Counted from the stretch's first letter, positions 43,723 to 55,387 are shown. The stretch: DNA of 64,000 nt from Pseudorasbora parva (GCF_024679245.1 NC_090178.1:24655703-24719702), one strand, 5' to 3'. Numbers and translations: made by a program. The notes: a model not told the origin generated them from the sequence alone.

Positions 43723-44994
43723 TTAACCCAGAAACACCCGAGACCCCGGAGTAGAGGCTACGTCAAGATTGTAAAACCTCACAAATGTATGTGGAGAGGA
43801 CCACCCAGCCGCATCACAAACCTCTGACAGCGAAACTCCCGAAATAAGAGCCATAGAGGCAGCCATACTCCTAGTGGAGTGGGCACGGACCCTCATAGGT
43901 GAAGGATGTCCGACCGACTCATAAGCGAGCGAATTAGCCTCGACTATCCACTTGCTAAGCGTCTGCTTTGAAGCCGGTTTTCCCTTATTGGAGGACCCAA
44001 AACATACAAACAACTGTTCTGACTTTCGCCACAGGGCAGCTCTGTGGACATATGCATCTAGGGCCCTGACCGGACATAGCAGATTTAGCTTCTCTTGGTC
44101 TTGACTAGTGAACGGAGGCGGACAGAAAGCCAGTTGTTTCGACTGTGCTAACACTAGCCAATCGTCGATGTAATTTAGCACGCGGATGCCCTGGAGTCGC
44201 AGCGGAGCCAGAGCTGCATCCACGCACTTCGTGAAAGTGCGGGGCGATAAAGCTAGACCGAATGGCAGCACTCGATATTGGTACGCTTTTCCCCCAAAAG
44301 CGAACCTGAGGAACTGTCTGTGCTGCGGAAGGATGGAGATGTGGAAGTACGCATCTTTTAAATCTATCGTGACACACCAGTCCTCGGACCTGATGTGACA
44401 CACGATCTGTTTTATCGTGAGCATTTTGAATTTTAATCTTTTTACTGCTCTGTTTAGATGACGCAGATCTAAGATAGGCCTTAACCCCCCATCCTTCTTC
44501 GGAACTATGAAGTACCGGCTGTAAAACCCTGACTCTCTGCAGTGGGGAGGGACCCGTTCTATAGCCTCTTTTCGCAGAAGAGTCTGTACCTCTTGTTCCA
44601 TTACCAGAGCCTGCTCGGGGCTTACTACCGTGGCAGTAACCCCGTTGAACACGGGCGGGTGTAACCCGAATTGAATTCTGTACCCTTTTTCTATTGTACG
44701 CAGGACCCATTCTGAGACATTCGGCAGAAGTTTCCACGCTGCCAGAAAATCTACTAAGGGAACCAGCCTCTCGAGGCTGGTCTCTGATTTTCCTGTGTGG
44801 TCAGCCCGGTGTCCTGTAACGGATAACCGGCAGGTAGCAACCGAACTGACCGCCCAGGGGCCCTCCCGAGAGGGCGCGAACATCCCCAAGCCGCTACGTT
44901 TCCGGGCGGACATGGAGATATGCCTTCGCCGGGGACCGCCGCGCCCTGAAGCACCAATGGTGGCAGGGTTGGCAGACCGGCCCCCCGATGGCAC
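43723..44994 (-). pseudogene. RT fused in frame to recombinase C-terminus
   Basis: 423 codons in one frame. The N-terminal part is [58 protein letters not shown] at about residues 275-279. Directly after LVLAQSKQ (near 44135) the sequence becomes the recombinase C-terminal half: CPVRALDAYVHRAALWRKSE, HSTRS, CDAAGW, FVRFYNLD. The deletion removed the end of RT, all RNase H, the recombinase DNA-binding region and its first catalytic Arg (KRIGD). It happens to preserve a single reading frame. HxxR and Tyr remain, but the recombinase should be inactive. The frame opens at GTG and lies in frame with gag across one TGA. Confidence 0.85.
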
Positions 44995-45069
44995 CGGGAA
45001 AGAGCGGGCGCCTCGGCGAGCCGCACTTTCCCGGAGGGGATTGCCATCGGAAGCCCTGCGCTCTTGGCG

Positions 45070-46533
45070 TCAGGACTTCTTAGCCGAGGCCTTCCTAGCG
45101 ATAAGGACGGTCCTCAGATCCGTCCTACCGCGGGAAGGTCCCGGCTGAGCGCGTCGCGGGGGGGCCCGAGCGGCCACGCTCTGCTTTTGCTGCGCTCGAT
45201 GCGCTACGGAGGAGGACGTACTCGGCTGGGGCTGCCCCCGCCCGGCAGCCCCTGGGGGATATGATTTACGGGGGAGAAACTTTGAAAACGCCGCCGCCTG
45301 CTTCCTGGCCTCCTGGTAACGGTCGACGACCGTTGTTACAGCGTCACCAAAGAGGCCAGTAGGCGAGACGGGCGAATCCATAAGAAATTTTTTATCTCTC
45401 TCTTTTATATCTGAAAGATTTAACCACAGATGTCTCTCCGTGGCCACCAGGGCTGCCATAGAGCGGCCGATGGATCTGGCCGTCTCCCTGGTGGCACGAA
45501 GAGACAGATCTGCCGCCCGTCTAATTTCGGCGATCGTTTCTCTCCCTACTTCCTCTGTTTCTTCATCAATATCCCCCAACAGATCAGCTTGATATGCTTG
45601 CAGGACGGCCACCGTATGTAAACAGGCAGCCGCCTGCCCTGCTGCCGAGTACGCCCTGCCCACCACCGCTGATGTTGTTCTTACGGGCTTGGTGGGCAGC
45701 TGCGGGGCTTGCAGCGACGATGCTGACTCGGGGGAGAGATAGCTCGCGAGCGTCTCTTCCACCCGCGGCATCGCCGCATAACCATGAGCCTTCAACCCGT
45801 TTATATTTGAATATTGAGATGTGGACGGGTTAAAGACTCTGGCAGATGCTGGTTTAGCCCAGGACCTCCACACCTCGGTGTGGAGGTCCGGGAAAAATGG
45901 CAAGCCCCGCCTATGAGGTTGAGTGTATGAGGGCAGAAATCTTTCATCTAGCCTGCTTGTGTGTTTTTGTGACTCATAACACTCGGCCGGCCAGTCTAAA
46001 CTTAATCTGGCAACGGCGCGAGTGACAACCTCCATTAGCTCCTCCTGTGCGTGTGTGTGTAATGGTGGAAGTAGTTCGTCAGTTTCATTTACGCTTACAA
46101 CATCCAGTTCCTCGGAACTGGAGTGCTGCAGCTGATCTTGTGCCTCAGCGCGAGCGGAAGAAACCGCAGAGCGTGCTTCCAACTCGCGAGCTGAGGCTTG
46201 AGATCCAGCGGGTAAGGGCAGAGATAGGGGATCACCCGTCTCTAACCCCGCCACCAGATCTAACTGCGATCCCCAAGACGCGAGCCTTCGCTGTGCCTCG
46301 GCAGCAGCGGGACCCGAGCCCTGAGGACCGCGAGCCAAAGCACTCTCCTCGAAGAGTGCCCGGCGTGATCTTAATGTACGCATTGGGAGACTCTCGCAAT
46401 GCTCGCAGCAAACCCCCTCGAGAGCTGACTGGGCATGCTCGAGCCCCAAACACATAACGCACAGGTCGTGTGTATCTCCACCCGTGATGTAACGAGGGCA
46501 GGGAGGAACACAACGCCTGAACTGACTAGACAT
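45070..46533 (-). CDS. DIRS gag, intact
   Basis: 487 codons from MSSQFRRCVPPCPRYITGG; this ATG is preferred over one 13 codons upstream because copy C starts at the same place relative to the Cys cluster (C, C, CVMCLG, CCEHC within the first 55 residues). Acidic middle (SSSEELDVVSVNETDELL), then LDERFLPSY, PFFPDLHTEVWRSW, AYSAAGQAAACLHTVAVLQAYQ, RSMAALVATERHLWLNLSD and a basic C-terminus rich in Arg/Pro/Ser. The likely role is particle formation and nucleic-acid binding. It ends TCC TGA CGC at 45070-45072, and the downstream RT is in the same frame. Confidence 0.83.
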   Translation of the reverse strand: MSSQFRRCVPPCPRYITGGDTHDLCVMCLGLEHAQSALEGVCCEHCESLPMRTLRSRRALFEESALARGPQGSGPAAAEAQRRLASWGSQLDLVAGLETGDPLSLPLPAGSQASARELEARSAVSSARAEAQDQLQHSSSEELDVVSVNETDELLPPLHTHAQEELMEVVTRAVARLSLDWPAECYESQKHTSRLDERFLPSYTQPHRRGLPFFPDLHTEVWRSWAKPASARVFNPSTSQYSNINGLKAHGYAAMPRVEETLASYLSPESASSLQAPQLPTKPVRTTSAVVGRAYSAAGQAAACLHTVAVLQAYQADLLGDIDEETEEVGRETIAEIRRAADLSLRATRETARSIGRSMAALVATERHLWLNLSDIKERDKKFLMDSPVSPTGLFGDAVTTVVDRYQEARKQAAAFSKFLPRKSYPPGAAGRGQPQPSTSSSVAHRAQQKQSVAARAPPRRAQPGPSRGRTDLRTVLIARKASAKKS

Positions 46534-46599
46534 TCTCTTTTCTCTTTTGACACACACACAATAAATGGACATACAATATCACACAGAGCGCTTGTGAAG

Positions 46600-46778
46600 A
46601 CACAGAAGCTAGTGACTGTTTGGTCCGGGCATTCTTTATAGCTTCCTGGTCGATGACGTCACCCGCCCGTGACGTATCGTCCCGCTATTGGACTGATTAC
46701 ACAAGTGCTTCATGACGTGGCACGCAGAGGCGTCCCCTAGCGTTTCGACGCAGCTCGAAGTTCCCTCGAGATAGGGAA
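46600..46778 (-). repeat. DIRS D inverted terminal repeat (element 5' side)
   Basis: Pairs with 39753-39904 plus 43480-43530. Confidence 0.87.
46634..46662 (-). promoter_or_regulatory. TATA box and CRE-like site of DIRS D
   Basis: On the - strand TGACGTCA stands shortly before TATAAAG (46634-46640), in the same arrangement as copy C. Confidence 0.5.
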
Positions 46779-46912
46779 CTCATGAAACTTTGCACATGCG
46801 TAAGAAGTGGTGCAAATTTACGGCTGATATGAGTTTCAGAATTAGACATGGCAAAATGGCTCAATAGCGCCACCTATAACATTTTATTTAAAAACAATAA
46901 ATCACTCAAAAC

Positions 46913-47697
46913 TGAAAATTTGATGTTTTTCCCCCAGGGCATGCAAGATGTAGGTGTGTTTGTTTCTTCAGTAGAACACAAATTAAGTTTTTTTTTACTC
47001 CGACCATTGCCGTATAATGCATGTCGATAGTTTTTTTTTTATTTTTTTTATTAGAGTTACTATGAGAGTAAAAAACACAAAGACATAGTAATCCAAATGA
47101 AACCATGTGGCTCGCGGCGACACATTGATGTCTTAAGACACGAAACATTCGGTTTCTGCGAGAAACCGATCAGTATTTGGGTTATTTTTTTACCTAATAT
47201 CTAGTATTTCCAACACCGTTACTTCCGCCGGAGAAGATCAAAACCCTGCGCGATCATATATATAGATTCCTCATAGTGTCTGCATGGATGGCACGGATTG
47301 GTCAAATGATGAATCTATGTAAATATATATCTATGATCGCGCCGGATTTTTGACTTTCTCCTGCGGAAGTAATGGCGTTGGGAATAGTAGATGAGACTCG
47401 TCTGATATGAGGTAAAAAAAAACAACAACACAAATGCTGATAGGTTTCTCGTAGAAACCGAACATTTCGTGTCTTGCCGTGAGCCACAGGGTTTAATATG
47501 GGTTAGTATGTCTGTGTTTTTTTACTCTCATAGTGACTCTCATAGAAAACATCTCATTGACATGCATTATACAGCAACGGTTGGAGCTACAAATCTTCAT
47601 TTGTGTTCTACTGAAGAAACAAACACACTTACATCTTGCATACCCTGGGGATAAGCAGGTCATTCTTGGGTGAACTAACACTTTAAGCGCCGTTCGA
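46913..47697. repeat. Fold-back element in unit 11
   Basis: Full copy with a very short poly-T. Confidence 0.8.
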
Positions 47698-48593
47698 GCT
47701 ACATTAAATGTATGAGTATGAAATTCGGTAGACACAATTAACCAATACCTACAAAAAAGACCCTGGGTGCAAAATATGAAAACCCAAAAGGAGGTCAGAT
47801 GTTTTAAATTTTCTCTGCAATTTTTTGCCATTTCCAGACGTAGTAGCTACTTTAACAAACTCCACCTAGAGATTTAATCAGATCATCATCATGTTTTCAC
47901 AGTCTAATCTAAAGGCCATGGCGAGGTTAAATTGTGAAGATCTTGAGTTTTCCCTGGAGAGCGTGCCCGTGGCGGCCTGACAAATTTGTTTTGCCATGAA
48001 ACAGGAAGTTGTTGTAACTCGGGCATACAATTTCCGATCTGCCCCAAACTTCACAGCTTTGATAAGAGTTCTGGCCTGAAGACATTTACATGACAATATT
48101 CAGTTACAGTCATAGCGCCGCCTGTGGGCAACAGGAAAGGCCATGTTTTACACAGTGATGAGTAGAACAACATGATATTCGGTCGATCTAGTCTTAAGTC
48201 CTTGTTGATGTTAAATTGTTAAGATCTTAAGTTTTCAATGAAGGGTGTGTCCATGGCGGCCTGTCAAAGTATTATGTTTCACCAGGACATTGGAAGCTGT
48301 TGTAAGTCAGGCATACAATGTCCGATCTGCCTCAAGCCTCACGTTTGATAAGAGTCCTGGCCTGAAGACATCTACATGCCAATATTAGTTAGTTATAGCG
48401 CCACCTGCTGGCAACAGGAAACTGCATGCTCATAAAGTGCTATTCTTAAGAAATGATTCCTTGCACATAAGGGTCAGAGCTTTGTCATTTTAAATGGTTA
48501 TTGTTTAAAACAGTGTTCAGAGTTTACAGAAGGAAATTGAATACATTAATCTAGAATCTGATCAAATAAACCTAACAGTATCTTCCCTCCTAG

Positions 48594-48659
48594 AGATCTT
48601 CCCACAACTGATCCGACCGTTTCAACAACTTCTACAACTTCTACACCAAAACCTACAAT
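48594..48659 (+). CDS. Mucin-like Thr/Ser/Pro repeat exon 12
   Basis: One silent change (last Thr codon ACT to ACA). The donor GTAAGT opens a 14.1-kb intron, the longest in the array. Confidence 0.72.
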
Positions 48660-49415
48660 GTAAGTCACAATCACATATGCTCAGATTTGTTTATGTGGAT
48701 GGAAATAGTTGAAAGAAATCCTACATTTATTTTTATTTTATGACGGCATGACTTTATTGTATTAAGCAATACTATTTGGGAGGCAATTCAAATGTGACGC
48801 AAATCATTTGCGAGAGCAAAAGCATTGACTTAATATTTTTCCTCATTTTATTTTCTTTCAATCTTCTACTTTTCAATCACAATGTCACTTTAGGGGCTCT
48901 GTAAAGATCACTGACGTGACAATGAAGCGCAAATCACCTTTTTTGCATTTGACAAGATTTGAGCGAATGCAAATAGCTTATCGAGAGAACACAAATATCT
49001 TTGTGAGAGAACGCAGACGCTTTGGAAAATACTTTTTTCCTCACATCTCATTTTTTTTTTTCCACCACCATGTCCCTTTAGGGGCTCTGAAACAAAGTGT
49101 ACTGAATAAAGACTGGTGGTTTAAAAGATGTTTTTGCACTCTCTCATTGATTACATTTTGGGCCACAGGCTATTTAATACTGAGCACCGATGGTGTGAGG
49201 ACCCTATTGGAATTGCTCAGCCTATTATTATTATTCTTTTCCCAAAATTAATCGCTTTTTTGAAGGCCTAAAGATAGAAAACTCATGAAACTTTGCACAT
49301 GCGTAAGAAGTGGTGCAAATTTACGGCTGATATGAGTTTCAGAATTAGACATGGCAAAATGGCTCAATAGCGCCACCTATAACATTTTATTTAAAAACAA
49401 TAAATCACTCAAAAC

Positions 49416-49640
49416 GTCTCGGTTACGTATGTAACCCTAGTTCCCTGAGGGAACGAGACGCTGCGTCGAAACGCTGTGAGAACGCCTCTGCGTTAATGCG
49501 TCGTGAAGCGCGTGTAGAACCAATCCATCGGGAGATCGATCGTCGCCGACGTGATGACGTCGCCGACGTGATGACGTCATCGACCGGAGACTATAAAAGG
49601 TCCGCGAACACAAACAGGAACTAGCTTCTGATAAAGCTTG
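49416..49640 (+). repeat. DIRS E terminal repeat (element 3' side)
   Basis: Pairs with about 55600-55774. It differs from its partner by a tandem doubling of the 17-mer CGCCGACGTGATGACGT near 49544-49577. Confidence 0.85.
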
Positions 49641-49680
49641 AAGTAAGTGATCACGGGCACGCCGGGAGTATGGCAGGGCG

Positions 49681-49778
49681 ACGCAGCGTCTCGTTCCCTC
49701 AGGGAACTAGGGTTACATACGTAGCCGAGATGTTCCCTTTCTGGGAACTCGCGCTGCGTCGAAACGCTGTGCGAACGC
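49681..49778. repeat. DIRS E internal complementary region
   Basis: CTCGTTCCCTCAGGGAAC...CCGAGAT, G at 49732, TTCCCTTTCTGGGAACTCG. The junction has decayed (GAGAT for GAGAC). Confidence 0.85.
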
Positions 49779-49838
49779 TAATACCCACATCGCCATGGGA
49801 CCAAGTGCCTCGTATGTGTGAAGCCGAAGCGCACACGA

Positions 49839-50868
49839 TTACGAGAGTACCTGCGCCCCAACAGTAGATGCCAAATCTAACTCGTAGAATCTGACAAAAA
49901 TTAGCGGCGAAGACCAGCCTGCCGCATTACAGATATCTTGGAGGGAAGCCCCCGACAAAAGTGCTTTAGAAGCAGCCATACCCCTGGTAGAGTGCGCCCG
50001 GACAGCCAGTGGAGACGGCTGCCCAGCCGCCTCATAAGCAAGTGAAATGGCCTCGACCACCCACTTGCTCATTCTCTGCTTAGACACTGGAGCCCCCCCT
50101 TAGGGGCTCCGAAACAGACGAACAATTGATCGGTCTTTCTCCACAAGGCAGTTCTGTGGACATACGTATCTAACGCCCTAACAGGGCACAGCAGATTAGT
50201 CTTTCCTGGTCCGACGTCGTGAAAGGAGGAGGACAGAAGGCTAGGAGAGTTATGGGGCCCCGTGGGCTCGTAGGAACCTTGGGGACATAACCCGGTCTGG
50301 GATGCAGAAAAGCCTTTACCATCCCAGGCGCAAACTCTAGGCATGAGGGCCCAACCGACAGGGACTGAATATCTCCTATTCTTTTGAGAGATGATATGGC
50401 CAAAAGAAAGATAGTTTTGAGGGTGGGAAACTTATCCAAAACCTCCTCTAAGGGTTCAAACGGAGGCTCAGACAAGCCCCGCAAGACAACGGCCAAGTCC
50501 CATGCAGGGACCCTCTAGTGCGTAGCCTCACCTTTAGGTACCACGGAGGAAACGTGTAATAAGAGGGTGTCTTCCCAAAGACACTCCACCCAAAGGGACG
50601 TGGAAGGCACCCCAGGCCACCACGTACAGCTTTAATGTTGAGGGGGTCAACCCTGCCGAGAACCTTGCCTGCAGGAACTCCAGCACTGTACCAACCGGGC
50701 AGTTAACTGGGTCCCACTGGCGTTCTCTGCACCATGCTGAGAAAAGTTTCCATTTCAAAGCGTACAGCTTCCTCGTGGACGGAGCTCTGGAGTGAAGGAT
50801 GGTCTCAACGACCTCGGCCGAGAGACCCTCCTCTATGAGCCTGGCCCCCTCAGAGGCCAAGCCCATAG
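49839..50868 (-). pseudogene. DIRS tyrosine recombinase, broken
   Basis: Recognisable blocks in order: STRKLYALKWKLFSAWC, LTPSTLKLYVVAWGAFH, PFEPLEEVLDKF, SLKRIGDIQS, CPVRALDTYVHRTALWRK, HSTRG, AAGWSSP, FVRFYELD. The reading frame is lost after FLRGT near 50520, again near 50180 and again near 50090, so no functional protein is possible. Confidence 0.85.
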
Positions 50869-52690
50869 TTTCCACATCTCTGGGCGTGGGAGCAGGAATC
50901 TCCCGCCCGCCTGAGAGAGTAGATCCCTCCTGGTCGGAATCTCCATCGGAGAGCCTTCCAGGAGAGATACCAGGTCCGAAAACCAGATTCTGGTCGACCA
51001 GTACGGAGCCACTAGAAGTACCTGGGCCCCGTCCCGGCGTACCCTCTCCAGAACTCCTGGAAGCAAGACAATCGGGGGGAAGGCGTACAGGGGTAGCCTC
51101 GGCCACTCCTGTACCATGGCATCCAACCCCAGCGGGGCTGGATGGGACAGAGAAAACCACTGCGGGCAGTGAAAATTCTCCGCCGAAGCAAATAGATCTA
51201 TCTCTGCCTTCCCATATACCTTCCATAGGAGCTCCACCACCTCTGGGTGGAGTCTCCATTCCCCGGGCCTCGGCCCCTGCCTCGACAGGCTGTCTGCTTC
51301 CTGATTCGGGACCCCCGGGATATATACTGCTCTGACTGACAGCAATTTCCCTTGGGCCCACAGGAGGATACGACGTGCCAATTTGTCCAACGGACGGGAC
51401 CTCAGACCCCCCTGATGATTTATATAGGCAACCACCGATGTGTTGTCTGTCCTGACTAACACATGGTGGCCCCTGAGGTCGGGCAGAAACTGTTTCAATG
51501 CAAGAAACACTGCGAGCATCTCTAGCCGATTTATGTGCCAGTGCCGCTGATGTTCCTGCCATAGACCCTGGGATGAGTGACCACTCATGGTCGCCCCCCA
51601 GCCCGTGAGAGAGGCATCTGTCGTTAGCGTTACGTGACGAACATGAACCCCCAACACGGGACCCTGAGATAAAAACCCCGGGTTTTTCCACATGACCAGA
51701 GCACGTAGGCATCGCCGCGTGACTTTGATTGTGCGGTGCGGATTTCCCCTCGGGGAGAACCCTTTTGTTTTGAGCCACCACTACAGTGGCCTCATGTACA
51801 GTAGGCCAAGAGGTATTACGTTGGACGCTGCTGCCATGAGACCTAACAGTTTCTGGCTTCTGCTCTTTGACTGCTGCCAGGATCGATGCTATGAGTGTTG
51901 GCGATAATTGCGCCCGCATAATTACCGAATCCCAGTTCACGCCTAAAAAAGTGGTTCTCTGAGCCGGAGAAAGCACACTCTTCTTGGCGTTCAGCCTCAA
52001 CCCCAATTTCGACATGTGTGCGAGAACAGCATCTCGATGCTGAACCGCCGTCTGTTCTGTATTCGCTAGAATCAGCCAGTCGTCGATATAATTCAGTATG
52101 CGGATGCCCTGCAGACGCAACGGCGCCAGCTGCATCCACACACTTGGTGAATGTGCGGGGTGACAGAGCTAGACCGAAAGGAAGTACTCGATATTGGTAT
52201 ACCTCTCCCCCGAAGGCAAACCTCAGGAACTTCCTGTGATGTGGAAGGATGGAGACATGAAAATACGCATCTGCGACACAATCTGTCTGAGTGTGAGCAT
52301 CTTGAACTTGAGCTTGGCCACTGAGCGATTTAAGAGATGCAGATCTAATATCGGGTGTAAGCCCCCATCCTTCTTTGGCACGATGAAGTAACGGCTGTAA
52401 AACCCAGACTCCCTGCCGGGAGGAGGAACCCTTTCTATAGCCCCCTTTCGCAGGAGTGTCTCTACGTCCTGTGCCATCAACAGAGCCTGCTCCGGGCCCA
52501 CCTCTGTAGGTAGGACATCGCTGAAAGGAGGTGGCCGCCTTTTAAATTGAATGGCATACCCCCTTTCGATTATCTGCAGGACCCAACGAGATATATCTGA
52601 TAGACGTTTACATTCGTCTAGAAAATCTATTAAGGGAACCAGCCTCTCGAGGCTGGCCTCTGGTGTACTTTGAACAGCAAGCACAGTGCC
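50833..52690 (-). pseudogene. DIRS reverse transcriptase-RNase H, broken
   Basis: Blocks: FYSRYFIVPKKDGGL (about 52390), then a deletion at about 52275 removing IDLKDAYF-type sequence; YIDDW near 52090; RNase H with LTTDAS, HINRLEMLAV and RTDNTSVVAYINHQGG in a further frame; tail VDLFAS-like to VAPYW intact up to 50833. At least three frames are needed to cover the domain. Confidence 0.85.
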
Positions 52691-53340
52691 CTGAAGCGGC
52701 GGACCGGCAGGGAACGACTGACTTGACTGCTCGTGAGCCCCCCGAAGGGGGAGCGGACCACCCTCGAGTGGCCTGCGGGGACCGTCTGCGCCCCGGCATT
52801 GCGGCGGGGTTGGCAGCGCGGCCCCCAGAGGGCGCTGCAGGACAACGGGTACCATAGGCAGAGGTAAACACCGTTTCCCTTCGGAGGGGACTACCCTCAG
52901 CGTCCTGACGCTTTCCTTTTGTTTCCCTGCCCTCCGAGGAGGGGGCGGACCACCCTCAAGTGGCCCGCGGAGACCCTCTGCGCCCCGACATTGCGGCGGG
53001 GTTGGCAGTGCGGCCCCTTGAGGGTACCGAAGGAAGACGGGTACCGTATGCTGAGGTAAGCACCGTCTTCCCACGGAGGGGAAACTAAGGGAACCAGCCT
53101 CTCGAAGCTGGCCTCTGGTGTAATTTGAGCAGCGAGTGCAGTGCCCTGAAACGGTGAACCGGCAGGGAACACCTGACCTGACTGCTCATATGCCCTCCGA
53201 GGAGGGGGCGGACCACCTTCAGGTGGCCCGCGGAGACCCTCTGCGCCCCGACATTGCGGCGGGGTTAGCAGCGCGGCCCCCTGTGGGCACCGAAGGAAGA
53301 CGGGTACCGTGTGCTGAGGTAAGCACCGATTTCCTTCGGA
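52629..53340 (-). repeat. Triplicated gag-RT spacer of DIRS E
   Basis: Three imperfect copies (about 52629-52890, 52920-53070, 53090-53340) share GCGCCCCGACATTGCGGCGG, GACGGGTACCGT-TGCTGAGG and GAGGGGGCGGACCACC. Copies 1 and 3 also include AGGGAACCAGCCTCTCGA and GTGCCCTGAA. Other family 2 copies have one copy here. Confidence 0.88.
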
Positions 53341-54097
53341 GGGGAAATGCCAGGGACGATGCAGCTGAAGGCGAGAGATAGCTCGCAAGTGCCTCTTCGA
53401 TCTTCGGCATCGCCCCATAACCATAGTGTCTCAGCCCAAATATATTACTATATGCAGATGTATGTTGGCTGAACACTCTATATGATACTGGTTTCCTCCA
53501 TGACCTAGACACCTCGGTGTGCAGGTCAGGGAAGAACGGCAGGACGTTGATGCTTTGCACGAGAGGGCAGGAATCGCTCATCTAATTTCGTTCTCTCTGA
53601 TTTCGATGGGATTCAGATATTTCCGTCAGCCAGTCGTTTTTTATTTTTATATTTAACCTGGCCACAGCTCTCGTGAGAACCTCAACTCACTAGCGGGTGA
53701 CTGAAGTGGCGAGTCTTCAGTCGCGATGCTCTCAACATCCACCTCCTCAGAGCTGGATAGTTGGAGCACCGGTGCCCCGCCCGGGGAGGAAGAAACCGCA
53801 GAGCGGGCTTCCAAACCCCGAAACGAGGCACTGGACGATACAGGTGAGGGCTGAGATAAGGCTGGGCCCGTCTCAAACCCCTCTGTAAAGTCCATGTGTG
53901 AACCCCACGACTGAAGCCACCGCTCTGCCTCGGCAGCAGCGGGACCGAGCCGCGGGGAACACGAGCCGAAGCACCCTCCTCGAAGAGTGCCCGGCGGGAG
54001 CGCAGCATTCTTAACGGAAGCCGTTCAAAAAATGCTCGCAAGCGGCCCCCTCAAGGGCTGCCTGAGCGTGCTGTGCTCCCAAACAGCCATACACAAT

Positions 54098-55387
54098 GGC
54101 CCTCATTTATCAATCTTGCGTAGAAACCGGTGTATTTGTTGGCGTAAGATTATGCTTACACTCCTCTCACCGCCTGATTTATGAAACTGTGCGCACCTCT
54201 GCAATCCAGGTGTACGCAATACTTGCCCTTGATAAATGCCGCGGCTGAAAACGATCGTCATTAGAATAACACGCCCCTATATATTCAAGTCTCCGCCTCT
54301 CCCACGCCCTCATTTTACGTCATGTACAAACAGAAGACGGCAAAGAAGCGAAACTTCTTCGAAGTGGAGATCGGGCGCGCTCAATCATCTCACTAGTCCA
54401 CTAGTCAGGGCACTGACTAGGACATAAGTCAATGGGCTGACTCCCTGATCAGTGCCCTGACTACTGAACTAGTGAGATGATTGAGACGCTCCCATCGAGA
54501 CCATCACCAGGGAAGTGAAAAAAAAAACGAAATTGTTTTATTTGGGAGTTTAAAGAGTGGGATTAAAGGCACCTACAAAAACAAAATATGGACCCAAATT
54601 ACGAGTACTCTTAGGAGGTTGAGAAGCGCACTCCAGCTGTTTAAATAGCTGTTTGGATGATAAATTACCATCACAATGCATTATTTTACAGCACGTTTTG
54701 AAACAATTAGCATTTAATTTCGTATCACGGCACATGTAGGCTATTGGGGTGTACAATAGTGATGATGATGTGATGTGGAGTAAGATTCATTCACATTAAT
54801 AATTACATGACAATTTGTAAGATTCTTATTCTTATTATTATGATTATTATTCTTATTCTTAATGACGCTTGTTATTTAGAAGAAGAGTGTCGTTTTTATT
54901 GATTTTATTACTATTATTATTTAAAAGAAGAATGTCATTTGTATTATTTTGTCAGTCTGAATTATTTTAGTCCCAGTCCGTGCGCAGCTGCCGGGCCAGG
55001 CGGGCCTGAAACGTCAGATGAAGCGCACAGGCTCGCGACTGGAGGAATACATATGCCTACAAATCAAACGCTTTGGTAAAGTCACACAAATTAAACATTG
55101 ACGTTCATGTTGCACAAAAATAAACACTGAATGTTGTTGTTGTGGTTTTTAACAGTGGGTCATAATACAGCATATCTTGTCAGTGCGTTTTGTGGTGTTA
55201 GGAATTGCTTTTCTGCGCATTTTCCCACTAACTCAAACGTGCGTACACCACCTCCTGAGCTGGCGTAGGATTTGAGCGTGCCGTACGCCAACGTCCATAT
55301 TGATAAATCTCAAAGTCACCGTGGGTTTGGGTGTACGCAAGGTGTACGCTGGAAATTTGGTGTACGCACTTTTGATAAATGAGGGCC
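54098..55387. mobile_element. Nested short TIR element, 1.29 kb, non-autonomous
   Basis: Ends GGCCCTCATTTATCAA and its inverse TTGATAAATGAGGGCC-like sequence, flanked by AT on both sides (54096-54097 and 55388-55389). Subterminal GCGTA/TACGC motifs repeat on both sides. There is no transposase-like frame. The 2-bp AT duplication would suit the ISL2EU/IS4EU type, but the superfamily is not certain. Confidence 0.75.
54380..54485. repeat. 106-bp hairpin inside the nested element
   Basis: Arms 54380-54416 and 54449-54485 are inverted repeats of 37 bp with 2 mismatches by eye (CTCAATCATCTCACTAGT ... ACTAGTGAGATGATTGAG), around a 32-bp loop. It is probably a tiny miniature transposon or fold-back sequence. 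Confidence 0.85.

Larger units (their letters stand above)
39753..46778 (-). mobile_element. DIRS retrotransposon D (family 2), 7.0 kb with nested element
   Basis: On the - strand it begins TTCCCTATCTCGAGGGAAC and ends AAGTAACCTGAGAC. The host reads AAAAC before and CTCATG after; an empty unit reads AAAACTCATG, so one C is shared. It carries an intact gag and an RT joined to the recombinase C-terminus by a large deletion. The 3' ITR is split by a 3572-bp CACTG element; without that the DIRS part is about 3.45 kb. Confidence 0.9.
39064..48593 (+). repeat. Array unit 11, interrupted by DIRS D
   Basis: About 2504 bp without 39753-46778. The insertion lies about 130 bp upstream of the fold-back, at AGAAAAC|TCATGAAAC. 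Confidence 0.9.
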
